A stretch of 64,000 nt of DNA, from contig JBATUR010000039.1 of assembly GCA_049671305.1 (NCBI GenBank), positions 62,001 to 126,000 on the forward strand. Direction: 5' to 3'. Positions 54,657 through 63,705 of this stretch are shown in pieces; position 1 is the stretch's first letter; each line of letters begins with the position of its first letter. The notes beneath the pieces are model-generated. The model saw nothing but the letters and a program-made list of their open reading frames with translations. It was not told the DNA's origin and did not search any database. The stretch is from CADCTM01 sp049671305. GTDB taxonomy: Bacteria > Cyanobacteriota > Cyanobacteriia > Cyanobacteriales > Coleofasciculaceae. Both the position numbers and the translations under genes were made by a program.

Positions 54657-55020
54657 AGCAAATTACCTAAGAGAATTTATTTAGTCGGCTTGAGCCTATT
54701 TGTAGTTAACTTGTGTCAGATCACAGTTTTAGTTAATGGCAATTCGGTTGTGGGCATGGGCGAATGCCATTCAGTTGATCTTTTTAGAGAGTAACGTATG
54801 AGGTACTGCTTCGCACATGGTATATTCACCGGAATCTACTAAGCCAAATGGCTAAAATTAGATTATTTCTTATACCCTTTTTGATAAATCCCAAACAGTA
54901 GTTGGGGCTGTGTACCAAAAAACGCTCGTTTTGATCTGCCCAAAAGCTCGTTTGATGTCATCCTCATCGCAACAGGGTTGAAATATTTCTAAGAATTAAC
55001 GACAGCGAAAAAAGCAAAAA
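54657..55020. other. Intergenic region
   Basis: About 365 bp between the cellulase terminator and the TerB-like gene; it should carry that gene's promoter. I see no gene or repeat. Confidence 0.4.
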
Positions 55021-55057
55021 GTGCGATCGCTTATTTTACTAAAATAAGCGATCGCAC
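55021..55057 (-). terminator. Perfect 17-bp hairpin containing HIP1, terminator of the cellulase gene
   Basis: GTGCGATCGCTTATTTT (55021-55037) is exactly complementary to AAAATAAGCGATCGCAC (55041-55057), with a 3-base loop. On the minus strand it is followed by TTTTTGCTTTTTT, about 65 bp after the cellulase stop. Each arm contains a HIP1 octamer. Confidence 0.85.
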
Positions 55058-55121
55058 TCAACCTCACTTATGAGGAAAAAGCTTCTGGTATTTGAGCTAA
55101 CTTAGGGCATTTCAGTTACCA

Positions 55122-56915
55122 TTAAAAACTCGTGGCGGCAACTTGTGAAGGCTTGTAGTTAGCGCCAGTTTTGTTGGCACAATATCCCGCGACATAAGTC
55201 TGTTGAGGCTGGATAACTTGTGACCAAGACTCTGGTTTAACTAGATAACTTGTACCTTGTGGCAAGAAATTTGCACCCCAAGCATTATTAATTGTTGCTT
55301 GATTTAACTGGAACGTCATCTGCCAGTTTTTGGTACTCGCGTTTCCTTGGTTCGTGATGTTCAAATTAACACAGAAACCCTTATCCCAATCTGATTGTAT
55401 TACCGCTTCTGCTTTCAGTTGAGCAGTGCCCGTTGGTGGTGCTGGTGCAGGTGTTGGTGCAGGTGTTGGCGCTGGTGCAGGTGTTGGCGCTGGTGTTGGT
55501 GCAGGCGCTGGTGCTGGCGCAGGTGTTGGTGCTGGCGCAGGTGCAGGTGTTGGTGCTGGTGTTGGAGTAGAAGTTGCAGCCAAACCAGGAACAGGTAATA
55601 ACTTATTCAGCAATTGTTGCTTTGCCGCATTAACCGTGCGCCAGTCATCTTGCAAAATACCACCTGTATCATCACTATTAGGATTCCAACTCCAATAGGT
55701 GAAGCTGAGATTTTTTTGACCAATAAAATCGACAAGTTTTTGCTGCCAAATACCTTCTTTTGAGCTGCTATCTACTTGACGACCTCCGAATTCTCCAATC
55801 AGAATTGGAGCAATTCCTTGAGTGGTAATGTAGTTAAATCCAGTTTCCCAACGAGCAAGCATATTATTAGGAAAAGTTGGGTCAGAAAACCAAGGTTGGT
55901 TATAAACTCCAGCACCGTATTCATGAGGAGAATAAACTAGCTTATTGGCAATATTCAATCGTACTGGGTAGTTTTTAACGCCTTCTAAATTACCTCCCCA
56001 CCAGTGTAATAGCTTTTGACCTGGAACATTATTCTCTACCCCTTCAACCACAATCAACCAATTAGGATTGATGGCTTGAATTGCCTTACCAGCGCGTTCT
56101 GCTGCGAGTCGCCAGTCAGTTGCTTGGTTGTTACTTCCCCAGCTAGCTTGTCCATGAGGTTCATTTTTTAGGTCAGCACCAATTACATTTGGCTGATTTT
56201 TGTAACGGCTTGCCAAGTCTGTCCAAGTCTTAATCCAATCAGCTTCACTATAGCCGTCACCATACCAAAGTTCAGGAATACGGGAGTGATTTAATCGATG
56301 ACTATCGAGCATAATCATTAAGCCTTGCCGTTGGGCTTCAGCTATGATTAAATCCATGACTTCTAAAGGGGTTTTACCCTGAAAATCTTTGTTGTTGCCG
56401 ATACTAAAGTCAATGCCACTAATATTAGAAGAACTTAGGGTTTGGACGGAGTAGGGAAAGCGGATAACGTTGTAGCCTAGACCTTTAATCTGCGCCAACA
56501 TTTCCTTGTAATCTCTGATATTCAAGCCGAATGGAGCATGAATTTCTGTTTCCATACCAAACCAATTAACGCCTCTAAGTAAGACAGTTGCGCCTGTCGA
56601 GTCAACAATTTTAGAGCCGTTTGTAGATAGTGGTGGTTGAATTGTTGAGGCAGCAGAAGCGGCGCTGATTAGTCCGGGCTGTTGTAACAAAACGACTGAA
56701 CAAAATACCAAAGCGGCACTTATCCAAAAAGATTGCAGAGATCTTTTGAATTTGGTAATTGCTTTACTTAGGGTTTTTCGACGGGGCTGAAATGGTACTA
56801 TTTCGATTGCTGAATTTGAGTGAAAATCAGCATCAAAATGGTATTGTACTTTGTGCTTCCTTTTCTTGAAGAGGCTGTAAAAAATCTGAGAAATGCGTTG
56901 TAAGAGATTAGTCAT
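55122..56915 (-). CDS. Secreted GH5 endoglucanase with CBM2 cellulose-binding domain
   Basis: 597 residues. A charged 60-residue extension precedes a signal-type helix (SFWISAALVFCSVVLLQQPG). The GH5 domain (about 93-440) has the acid/base Glu252 in KNEPHG and the nucleophile Glu375 in ILIGEFGG, plus the usual FPYSVQTL and HEYG motifs. A Pro-Ala-Thr linker (448-493, PTPAPAPAP type) joins a C-terminal CBM2 (499-597, with WDKGFCVNLNI and WSQVIQPQQTY). It should cut beta-1,4-glucans outside the cell or in the envelope, perhaps during sheath or cellulose remodelling. Confidence 0.93.
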   Translation of the reverse strand: MTNLLQRISQIFYSLFKKRKHKVQYHFDADFHSNSAIEIVPFQPRRKTLSKAITKFKRSLQSFWISAALVFCSVVLLQQPGLISAASAASTIQPPLSTNGSKIVDSTGATVLLRGVNWFGMETEIHAPFGLNIRDYKEMLAQIKGLGYNVIRFPYSVQTLSSSNISGIDFSIGNNKDFQGKTPLEVMDLIIAEAQRQGLMIMLDSHRLNHSRIPELWYGDGYSEADWIKTWTDLASRYKNQPNVIGADLKNEPHGQASWGSNNQATDWRLAAERAGKAIQAINPNWLIVVEGVENNVPGQKLLHWWGGNLEGVKNYPVRLNIANKLVYSPHEYGAGVYNQPWFSDPTFPNNMLARWETGFNYITTQGIAPILIGEFGGRQVDSSSKEGIWQQKLVDFIGQKNLSFTYWSWNPNSDDTGGILQDDWRTVNAAKQQLLNKLLPVPGLAATSTPTPAPTPAPAPAPTPAPAPAPAPTPAPTPAPAPTPAPTPAPAPPTGTAQLKAEAVIQSDWDKGFCVNLNITNQGNASTKNWQMTFQLNQATINNAWGANFLPQGTSYLVKPESWSQVIQPQQTYVAGYCANKTGANYKPSQVAATSF

Positions 56916-57432
56916 GTTTATGGTGGTGAGTTAGTTTGCAACGCTTGTTTCCGCAGCTTTTGAGTTAATCTCAACAGCTTGAGAATTTGGCGTCCATCAA
57001 TTTGCCGTTATGCCCCTTGCTTGAAGAAAATCTGCAACGGATGCAGCAATTTTCTGCTGATACCAGAAGCTGGAGGTCGATGATGAATTGAGCAACTATG
57101 CAACCAAATACTTGACAATGAATTGAATTAAGGGACTGAGAATTTAGATGCAGATTTGTGTTTGTAGCACCCAATTTGTCTGAACAATCAGTCCTTTGAC
57201 ATTTCTGCAGACAGCACCAATTTGTAGTTAAAAGCACCTTTTGATGCTAACAGTAAGTAGAAGTTTGTAAATGAAGTGTCTAGATTACATTTACTGTTTT
57301 TTCTGTTTACATCACGCAAATTCTACAAAGTTAATTTGAGGTTTCCGGTGAGGGTTAGCCAGTTAATTTTGTGTCATAGCTGAGTTTTTTTTGTTTAGCG
57401 AAAAGTAAGAATTATCAGTCATTCAGCTTCAT
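56916..57432. other. Intergenic region upstream of the cellulase gene
   Basis: 517 bp without a supported gene. Two near-identical motifs, AGCACCCAATTTGT (57166) and AGCACCAATTTGT (57213), are 47 bp apart upstream of the cellulase start and could be regulator sites. Confidence 0.4.
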
Positions 57433-57684
57433 CTAAGCTTCATCATCTGGTAATTTGCTTATGTCTAATCCCATCACTTTTGCCAGTGCCTTAAGAGAGA
57501 TTCCTAACTCTCCTGCTAAGGCAACAGCGTTATCAAAGCGTGGAATTTTTCGCCCACTTTCCCAGTCACTAATAATTCTGATGCCGACATTTATACGCCT
57601 ACTCAACTCAGGTTGAGTTAGATTGACGCTTTCTCTAAGTGCCTTTAATGTTAGTGGATTTTCTGAGCGTTCTTCTGGAATCAT
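57433..57684 (-). CDS. Small XRE-family helix-turn-helix regulator
   Basis: 83 residues. LTLKALRESVNLTQPELSRRINVG is the helix-turn-helix, continuing ISDWESGRKIPRFDNAVALA as in Cro/C1 type regulators. There is no sensor domain, so it is probably an autorepressor or an antitoxin-like protein, although no toxin gene is adjacent. Repeated sites lie in its own promoter region. Confidence 0.85.
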   Translation of the reverse strand: MIPEERSENPLTLKALRESVNLTQPELSRRINVGIRIISDWESGRKIPRFDNAVALAGELGISLKALAKVMGLDISKLPDDEA

Positions 57685-57685
57685 G

Positions 57686-57748
57686 TTAGCACTTTTATGC
57701 TTGCACTAAAATGCTTGACAACTACTGTTGGTTGTACTAAAGTGCTAG
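57686..57748. promoter_or_regulatory. Repeated operator-like sites at the XRE promoter
   Basis: Sites GCACTAAAATGCTTG (57703-57717) and GTACTAAAGTGCTAG (57734-57748) are spaced 31 bp, about three helix turns. TTAGCACTTTTATGC (57686-57700) is a copy in reverse. On the minus strand, TTGTCA and CATAAA, 16 bp apart, could be the -35 and -10 of the XRE gene and overlap the sites, consistent with autoregulation. Confidence 0.55.
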
Positions 57749-57902
57749 TTGTACACCAAGAAAGACTAGCCAGCTTCAGAAAGCTCTGCTTAGGACGCAA
57801 TCTAGTTGATAACTAGTCTTCCTTTAAAGTGTCTCACTATTGAGTTCAAAGGATGCCGATGAAGCAATAAATTGCCGTTTGTCTCGACTTCCATGAAGTT
57901 CA

Positions 57903-57944
57903 AAAGGCGATCGCCTGCCCGTGTACTGCGAAGCGATCGCCTTT
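57903..57944. repeat. HIP1-based inverted repeat
   Basis: AAAGGCGATCGC (57903-57914) pairs with GCGATCGCCTTT (57933-57944), separated by 18 bp, just before the gene at 57978. Each arm holds a HIP1 octamer. Confidence 0.65.
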
Positions 57945-57977
57945 CATAGAAACACATATATCTTTGGGTAATCTACC

Positions 57978-58571
57978 ATGTCCAAGAACTTAATTACAAG
58001 CAAAATTATTAACCCAGCCAAATTACCATTAGAGCAAGTGCGCCAACAAGTAGCAACTCTCCTCAAAATTGCCCTCAAACAAATCGAATGTATCGAGTGC
58101 TGGCAGCATCAAATCTGGGTAAAACTGGTTGGCACAAAGGCAAAACTCGTCAGTTATCGTAGCTTGCCGCTGTGGCTAGAACAAGGACTTAATGCTATCA
58201 AAAACTGTACATCACGCACCCAACTCGACGAATTAGGCGAAATCTTAAAAACTGAGCGCGACTGGTATGAAGCACACCAACAACCCGAAGCAGTGCAACC
58301 TTGGCGCAATGCTTGGAGTGAACAAGCGCAATACCTGCGCGAAGAAGAAGAACGCCTTCAACCGTATCAAGCTCATCAGCAAGCCGGCAGCAATTGGCAA
58401 AAAGCTTGGGCACAAATTTTAGATTGTTGCCGAAATTTTACCGGATTACAAAGTTTAGCTCTAGAAATAAAACAACAGAGCCAAGATTTTGCCGACTTAC
58501 CAGAAGTAATGCAAGCCATGCAACAACTATGGGAGCAACGTTGGCAAGAACTCTCTTTAGCAACTGGCTAA
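57978..58571 (+). CDS. Conserved hypothetical protein
   Basis: 197 residues, mostly helical, with many Gln, Trp and Leu (WHQAHQQ-type composition: QHQIWVKLVG, EAVQPWRNAWSEQAQYL, SNWQKAWAQILDCC). The start is ATG at 57978. There is no signal peptide or recognised domain. It is followed by a small gene in the same direction. The function is unknown. Confidence 0.6.
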   Translation: MSKNLITSKIINPAKLPLEQVRQQVATLLKIALKQIECIECWQHQIWVKLVGTKAKLVSYRSLPLWLEQGLNAIKNCTSRTQLDELGEILKTERDWYEAHQQPEAVQPWRNAWSEQAQYLREEEERLQPYQAHQQAGSNWQKAWAQILDCCRNFTGLQSLALEIKQQSQDFADLPEVMQAMQQLWEQRWQELSLATG

Positions 58572-58672
58572 ATAAAACTCTAAATTACTTATCCCCATAA
58601 TTTCTTAAAAATTAAGAATTTAGTTGGGTAAATTTGCTGCGCCAAAACTATCTTATTCACTCTTCTAAATAT

Positions 58673-58870
58673 ATGTCAAAACTGCCTCAAAAAAGCGATG
58701 ACTCAGCTTATCCTTGGACAATTGTCTGCATTTTACCTGATGCTCGACAGCGCACAGTAGCACGTTTCTATAACCGTCGAGATGCCGAAGATCACTTAAG
58801 AGTTTTGCAGCGTTTTCTGCCAGCCTCTGTATTTAAAATCGTCTTTGAGCAGGCTGATGCTCCAACATAG
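58673..58870 (+). CDS. Small conserved hypothetical protein
   Basis: 65 residues from the ATG at 58673 (an upstream TTG at 58634 has no support). YPWTIVCILPDARQRTVARF and NRRDAEDHLRVLQRFLP suggest a compact alpha-beta domain of a type seen in other cyanobacteria. The function is unknown. Confidence 0.6.
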   Translation: MSKLPQKSDDSAYPWTIVCILPDARQRTVARFYNRRDAEDHLRVLQRFLPASVFKIVFEQADAPT

Positions 58871-58988
58871 GTTTTGTTGAAGTTCAGATCCCCGACTTTT
58901 TGGACTCTGTTTTAATCTTTCAAAAACTTTCCTGACTGCTATCAATAACTGCTGTCAAAAGAACAGGAGAGTTTGAGGGAGTGAGACA

Positions 58989-59999
58989 TTGAGCGATCGC
59001 TTATTATTGGCAGCTAGCCTAATTACCGTAGGACAAGCCTCGGCTCCACCTCCTGCCATATTGCCAACTGCACCAGATAATCTTTCAGCGCTTTTAGCTT
59101 CAACCATTGCTCAAACACTGCAAGCAAATACTCCTCAAATTGTCCCAATTTTAGACCAGACGACTCCAGAATTTAGTCAGTCATCACCTGAGTCGCCACC
59201 CCTTGTAACACCACAACTGCTGAAGAATTGGCAACCTCAGTCTGCGGTTGCGCCGACTTCTGGGACTGAACTTTATTATCAAAGAGTTGCTGCCCTAAGG
59301 CTGGGCAAAACTTACACAAGAATTGCTGCCAATAACTTCCAGACAGTTTTGGCAAAGCAATCAGGACAATTGCTGTCAAAACCGACACACGAGCAATGGA
59401 TACGCTTGTTGGAGCAAGAAGCCAAAGCGATCGCCAAAGGACAAGGAAACAATCGTCTAGGCATCTTAATTGGAGACTCCCTCTCGATGTGGTTTCCGGC
59501 TTCTGGGCTACCTGGAGGGCAACTATGGCTCAATCAAGGCATTTCTGGAGAAAATTCTGGTCAAATCCTCAATCGCTTGTCTGCCCTTAATGTGACGCGA
59601 CCCGATACGATTTATGTAATGGCGGGGACTAATGACTTACGCCAAGGCGTCAGCGATCAAGTAATTTTAGAAAACATCCGTGAAATTGTCAGGCAGTTAC
59701 GTCAAAATCATCCACAATCTCAAATTGTCATGCAGTCGATTTTACCAACCCGACTCGGTGCGACAAAAAGCGATACAGCGCGCATTTCTAACCTCAATAA
59801 ACAAATTGCCGCAATTGCTCAACAAGCCGGAGCAGGTTATCTTAATCTGAATGCTTTATTTGCCGATAATCAAGGTCAAATGCGGCAAAACCTTACCACC
59901 GACGGCATTCATCTCTCGCGCCGTGGTTACGAAGTTTGGCAAGATGCACTACATTACGCTGAGTCGGTGATGGCAGTAGATCGAGTCGCCAAAAAGTAG
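58989..59999 (+). CDS. SGNH/GDSL hydrolase
   Basis: 336 residues from a TTG with GGGAG about 10 bases upstream. The N-terminal 140 residues are Pro/Gln/Ser-rich and probably a linker. The hydrolase has block I LGILIGDSLSMWFP (Ser), block II LNQGISGENSG, block III MAGTNDLRQG and block V DGIHLSRRGYEVW (Asp-x-x-His). It probably acts on acyl or acetyl esters, as in cell-wall or polysaccharide modification. There is no clear signal peptide, although the N-terminus is hydrophobic. Confidence 0.88.
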   Translation: MSDRLLLAASLITVGQASAPPPAILPTAPDNLSALLASTIAQTLQANTPQIVPILDQTTPEFSQSSPESPPLVTPQLLKNWQPQSAVAPTSGTELYYQRVAALRLGKTYTRIAANNFQTVLAKQSGQLLSKPTHEQWIRLLEQEAKAIAKGQGNNRLGILIGDSLSMWFPASGLPGGQLWLNQGISGENSGQILNRLSALNVTRPDTIYVMAGTNDLRQGVSDQVILENIREIVRQLRQNHPQSQIVMQSILPTRLGATKSDTARISNLNKQIAAIAQQAGAGYLNLNALFADNQGQMRQNLTTDGIHLSRRGYEVWQDALHYAESVMAVDRVAKK

Positions 60000-60055
60000 A
60001 GGTACGAATCGTACCCATTAATGTCAAAATAAGTTCAATTCTGGATCTCTTTGCT

Positions 60056-60095
60056 CCCCTCTCCCCTGAGTGGGAGAGGAGTTAGGGGAGAGGGG
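60056..60095. repeat. Interspersed hairpin CCCCTCTCCCCT / AGGGGAGAGGGG
   Basis: A perfect 12-bp inverted repeat (60056-60067 with 60084-60095), 57 bp after the hydrolase stop. This G/C-rich type is a common dispersed repeat in cyanobacteria and may also terminate transcripts from both sides. Confidence 0.75.
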
Positions 60096-60113
60096 CTGTC
60101 ATTAAAATAATTT

Positions 60114-60314
60114 CTAGAATGCTTGCCGCGAAACAAGTTTTTCAACCGTCGCTTGGGTTTGCTGTAATAATTGCTCTCGGCTATCTGATGCCTTGGTGAG
60201 CGTCGGAACTAAGTTACGCGCTTGCAATGCCATGTGAAGCTGAAGTTGAGCGACATACTCGCTGATATCTTCACGGCAAAACTCGTTTGTTGCTTTCGCT
60301 ACGTGCAAATCCAA
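60114..60314 (-). CDS. Small helical protein, hypothetical
   Basis: 66 residues starting at TTG, supported by AGGAG a few bases upstream. The sequence is helical with heptad character (DISEYVAQLQLHMALQAR, EQLLQQTQATVEKLV). It converges on the SGNH hydrolase gene. The function is unknown. Confidence 0.55.
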   Translation of the reverse strand: MDLHVAKATNEFCREDISEYVAQLQLHMALQARNLVPTLTKASDSREQLLQQTQATVEKLVSRQAF

Positions 60315-60567
60315 AATCTGTTCTCCTGCCTTAACTCGATCTCATTAACCTTACTATCACTAGAAAGTATCACAATAGTCGAGCTGTCTTATGAATTCGC
60401 AATGAAGTTTAAACAAAGTTGGCAGATCTTGTAAAGGAACGTAAAGTTGTCATCTAACTTATAGCAGATTGCCAATTTATGAACCAAATTAATCAACTAC
60501 TACAGTTAAGGCTACGGTTTGCTTTTGGCAAGATGAAGTTATGTACATTTTAAATTTTTAATTGCCA

Positions 60568-61389
60568 ATGCCGCAACCATCATTGCTCACAGTACAACTT
60601 GATCTCCCACAACTAGCTGAGTCTATTCAAAATGCCTCCTACCTTGATATTGGCAAGGGCATTCCCGTGCTCATTCTACATGGCTTTATCGGTAACAAAG
60701 AATGCTGGTTGCCGTTAATTGAGGACTTGTTACCACATTGTCGCTGCATTAGCCTTGATTTGCTAGGCTTTGGCGAGTCTGGCAAACCAAAAATTCGCTA
60801 CGACGTTGCCACAGAAGTTGCCTTTGTGCGACAAGTGGCACTAAAGCTTGGGCTTGACTCTTTTTATATTTTGGGACATTCCTTTGGTGGTTGGGTTGCA
60901 GCAGCTTATGCTTTGAAATATCCCACTCAAGTTAGGGGTTTGTTGTTGGCGGCACCGGCAGGCATTCGGGATGATAGTTTTTGTGGACGTTATGATCATT
61001 TACGTCCTTTATTATGGCAAACACCTGTAGTGGATTGGGTATTGCAGTTGCTCCAATTAATAGCAAAAAACGCCACAATAGACAAAATTGCCTGGTTTCG
61101 CAGAGAATTAAATGCCCAACCTGCCGCACGCTCTTTTTTAGTTGACCGGATACGCCCAGAGGATGCTATAGATACGGTAGAAAAGGAAATTGATCAGTTA
61201 CAAGTGCCAACTTTGGTGATCAGTGGCGATCGCGATGAAACCATCCCCTTATGGCATAGTGAAACTTATGCTGCAAAAATTCCCGGCGCAAAATTAGCAA
61301 TAATTCCTGACGCTAGTCATTCCTTACCACAAGAATATGCACCGCAACTTGCTGTTTTAATTGGGCAATTTTTGGGCTATCTCAACTGA
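60568..61389 (+). CDS. Alpha/beta hydrolase
   Basis: 273 residues from the ATG. The oxyanion motif is HGFIGNKECWLP, the nucleophile elbow GHSFGGW (Ser), and the acid/His are in ISGDRDETIP and DASHSLP near the C-terminus. A cap region follows the elbow. The substrate cannot be named. It is followed by an Eis-like gene in the same direction after 54 bp. Confidence 0.93.
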   Translation: MPQPSLLTVQLDLPQLAESIQNASYLDIGKGIPVLILHGFIGNKECWLPLIEDLLPHCRCISLDLLGFGESGKPKIRYDVATEVAFVRQVALKLGLDSFYILGHSFGGWVAAAYALKYPTQVRGLLLAAPAGIRDDSFCGRYDHLRPLLWQTPVVDWVLQLLQLIAKNATIDKIAWFRRELNAQPAARSFLVDRIRPEDAIDTVEKEIDQLQVPTLVISGDRDETIPLWHSETYAAKIPGAKLAIIPDASHSLPQEYAPQLAVLIGQFLGYLN

Positions 61390-61443
61390 AATGTCTCCAT
61401 GTATTATTATTGAATTACACAAATAATACAATAATATTTCAAG

Positions 61444-62622
61444 ATGACTCAATACGAATACAGCGATATTTCTAATCCCCAAGCAGCGAAAAGCCTTGGA
61501 GTTATTTTAGGGCAATGTTTTGGTGATCCTTCGCCTACCGGTTGGGAGACTTATGCCAAATTAGTTGGAAGAGAAAATTTTCGCCTTATCCGTCAAGCTG
61601 GTAATGTTGCCGGTGGTTTAGCAATTTTATCTGTAGGACAATGGTACAACTTTAAAATTGTACCCACAGCAGCCATTGCTAGCGTTGGTATTGCTCCAGA
61701 ATATCGTGGTTCTGGTACGGCGGCGGCACTGCTTTCCAATACTCTTAAAGAACTTTATACTAACGGTGTAGCACTTTCAGTTTTGTATGCTGCAACTCAA
61801 CGACTTTATCGCAAAGTTGGTTATGAACAAGCAGGAAACTTTTGTCGTTGGGAAATTGCGGCTGATAGTATTCAGATTAGTGATAGAACGCTGCCGATTT
61901 ATCCTATAAATCTTGCTGAACCTGAACTATTATTTAAATTTTATCATGAGAATGCTAAAGCTACAAACGGACATTTAGAACGTAATCAATGCTTGTGGCA
62001 GTTATTACTAGAACCACCAAAAGATCAAGAAATGTATGCTTATTTAATTGGTTCAGAAGTGCAACCAGAAGGTTATGTGATCTTTTTTCAATATCGTGAA
62101 TCTAATGAATTTAAAATAGTAATCAGAGATTGGATGGTTTTAACGGAAGTGGCGGCTAGGCGTTTGTGGACGTTTTTGGCGGATCATCGATCGCAAATTG
62201 AGAAGATACAATGGCGTAGTTCAATAATTGATCCTTTGTCTTTGTTACTGCCAGAGCAAACTGCTAAAATCTCTGTTTCAGATCGTTGGCTGTTACGAGT
62301 TGTTGATGTTGCAAAAGCTTTGTCAAAACGCGGTTATCCTCCACAAATGAAAGCGCAGTTAAATTTAGATATTTGTGATGATTTAATTGAAGAAAATAAT
62401 GGTAAGTTTATCTTAACAGTTTCAGGAGGACGCGGCGAAGTAACTAAAGGCGGAACAGGTGATTTGCAATGCAATATTCGGGCGCTAGCACCGCTTTATA
62501 CAGGTTTATTTACAGCGCTTCAGTTGCAACAAATGGGGCAAATTAAGGCGACTCATGAGGCTTTGGCTATTGCTACACAGCTTTTTTCGGGTTCTCAACC
62601 GTGGATGTCTGATAAGTTTTAG
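61444..62622 (+). CDS. Eis-like GNAT acetyltransferase
   Basis: 392 residues. A GNAT domain (V.A....YRGSGTAAALL around residue 85, the acetyl-CoA loop) is joined to a second GNAT-like part and a C-terminal SCP2-like domain, the arrangement of Eis proteins that acetylate amines. A terminator lies at 62689. The substrate is unknown. Confidence 0.85.
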   Translation: MTQYEYSDISNPQAAKSLGVILGQCFGDPSPTGWETYAKLVGRENFRLIRQAGNVAGGLAILSVGQWYNFKIVPTAAIASVGIAPEYRGSGTAAALLSNTLKELYTNGVALSVLYAATQRLYRKVGYEQAGNFCRWEIAADSIQISDRTLPIYPINLAEPELLFKFYHENAKATNGHLERNQCLWQLLLEPPKDQEMYAYLIGSEVQPEGYVIFFQYRESNEFKIVIRDWMVLTEVAARRLWTFLADHRSQIEKIQWRSSIIDPLSLLLPEQTAKISVSDRWLLRVVDVAKALSKRGYPPQMKAQLNLDICDDLIEENNGKFILTVSGGRGEVTKGGTGDLQCNIRALAPLYTGLFTALQLQQMGQIKATHEALAIATQLFSGSQPWMSDKF

Positions 62623-62688
62623 TCTTGGTAGTTGGGTAATTGGTAATAAAAGCGGGTTTGTTTTACTTAAATAAGACGTAATATAAAG

Positions 62689-62717
62689 AACTCCGTACCT
62701 GGAAGCACGGAGTTTTT
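62689..62717 (+). terminator. Intrinsic terminator of the Eis-like gene
   Basis: AACTCCGT (62689-62696) pairs with ACGGAGTT (62707-62714), followed by a T-run. Confidence 0.92.
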
Positions 62718-62765
62718 TATCTGTGAAATGCAGGACTTTTAACTAATAACTATTATGAAGTCGCA

Positions 62766-63164
62766 TTATTTGATTGCACGCTTTGCACCTTCTACAGTAT
62801 CTTCGACTCGCTCTTTAATGCCTTTGTTTTCTATGTCAGGATCACCACTAAAGAAGCCTTGACGGGCATTTAGATCAATGGTTTCAGGAATATTTTCACC
62901 AAGTTTTTTAATGTTCTTTAAACCAGTATCACCAATCGGACGAGAAGGGCTATCGCCTAAATCTTCAGCTTTATCTTGGATTCTTTTGATGGTAGCTTTA
63001 TCTACTGTATAAGAATCTCCACTAGCAATTAATGTATCGGCTTGAGCTTGAACAGTTTTGCTATAGCTAAAAGCGGGAATAGCAAAAAAAGTAATTGCTG
63101 TGAGCAAGAGTGTTGCAATTTGGCGGAAGGTGATATTTTTGAGCCAATTAATTGCTTGAATCAT
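62766..63164 (-). CDS. Secreted hypothetical protein
   Basis: 132 residues with GGAG before the ATG. A signal peptide (ITFRQIATLLLTAITFFAIP, cut near FSYSKTVQAQA) precedes a charged mature part (IKRIQDKAEDLGD, IKERVEDTVEGAKRAIK) that looks helical. It is probably periplasmic or lumenal. The function is unknown. Confidence 0.75.
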   Translation of the reverse strand: MIQAINWLKNITFRQIATLLLTAITFFAIPAFSYSKTVQAQADTLIASGDSYTVDKATIKRIQDKAEDLGDSPSRPIGDTGLKNIKKLGENIPETIDLNARQGFFSGDPDIENKGIKERVEDTVEGAKRAIK

Positions 63165-63705
63165 GTAAAGTCTCCGTTGCTTATTTAATCAGAATGCAGA
63201 CATCAGGCTTGTTATCTTATTAGCTCAAGTTACGTGGCTAAAAAAGATAAATATATAAGCTTGTTAAACGCTGCTATTTTGTGTCCAGTTTTCCTGACTT
63301 TTGAATGTTAGAAAAATCTTAACTAAGCTGACATCTTCCTTGAGGCGGGTTCAACGAATAGATTTTGCTCAGAAAGTGGAATTCTCATCTTATGCTCTCA
63401 GAAATACTTATTTTCATGTTTAAGATAGAAAATAAATCTATCTTTAAGAAGTAATCATTTCTATCGCCGGAAAGAAGACTAGGAGGCGGCAAAACCATAG
63501 TTCTCAACTAGATTGCTCAAAAATATGCCTTTTGGAATATTCAGCCCTAAGCTAGATAAATTTTGTGGATGGACGAATTACTATCAGGGTTGGCTGTCAT
63601 AGTCAAAAAATTATGCCTTAAAGATTTAGTGCTACCATTTGGACTAAATTTACAAGTAATGGGTAATTTTATGTATAAATCGATTGCCTTGAGAGCTCAG
63701 AAAAC
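63165..63705. other. Intergenic region
   Basis: 541 bp between divergent genes, with no gene, RNA or repeat I can support. It should hold the promoters of both. Confidence 0.4.

Noticed and set aside
55395..55698. Glycine-rich ORFs on the plus strand inside the cellulase gene
   Set aside because: They are antisense readings of the Pro-Ala-Thr linker repeats and have no ribosome site.
56971..57237. 88-codon minus-strand ORF before the cellulase gene
   Set aside because: Low-complexity reading of AT-rich intergenic DNA without a start signal or similarity.
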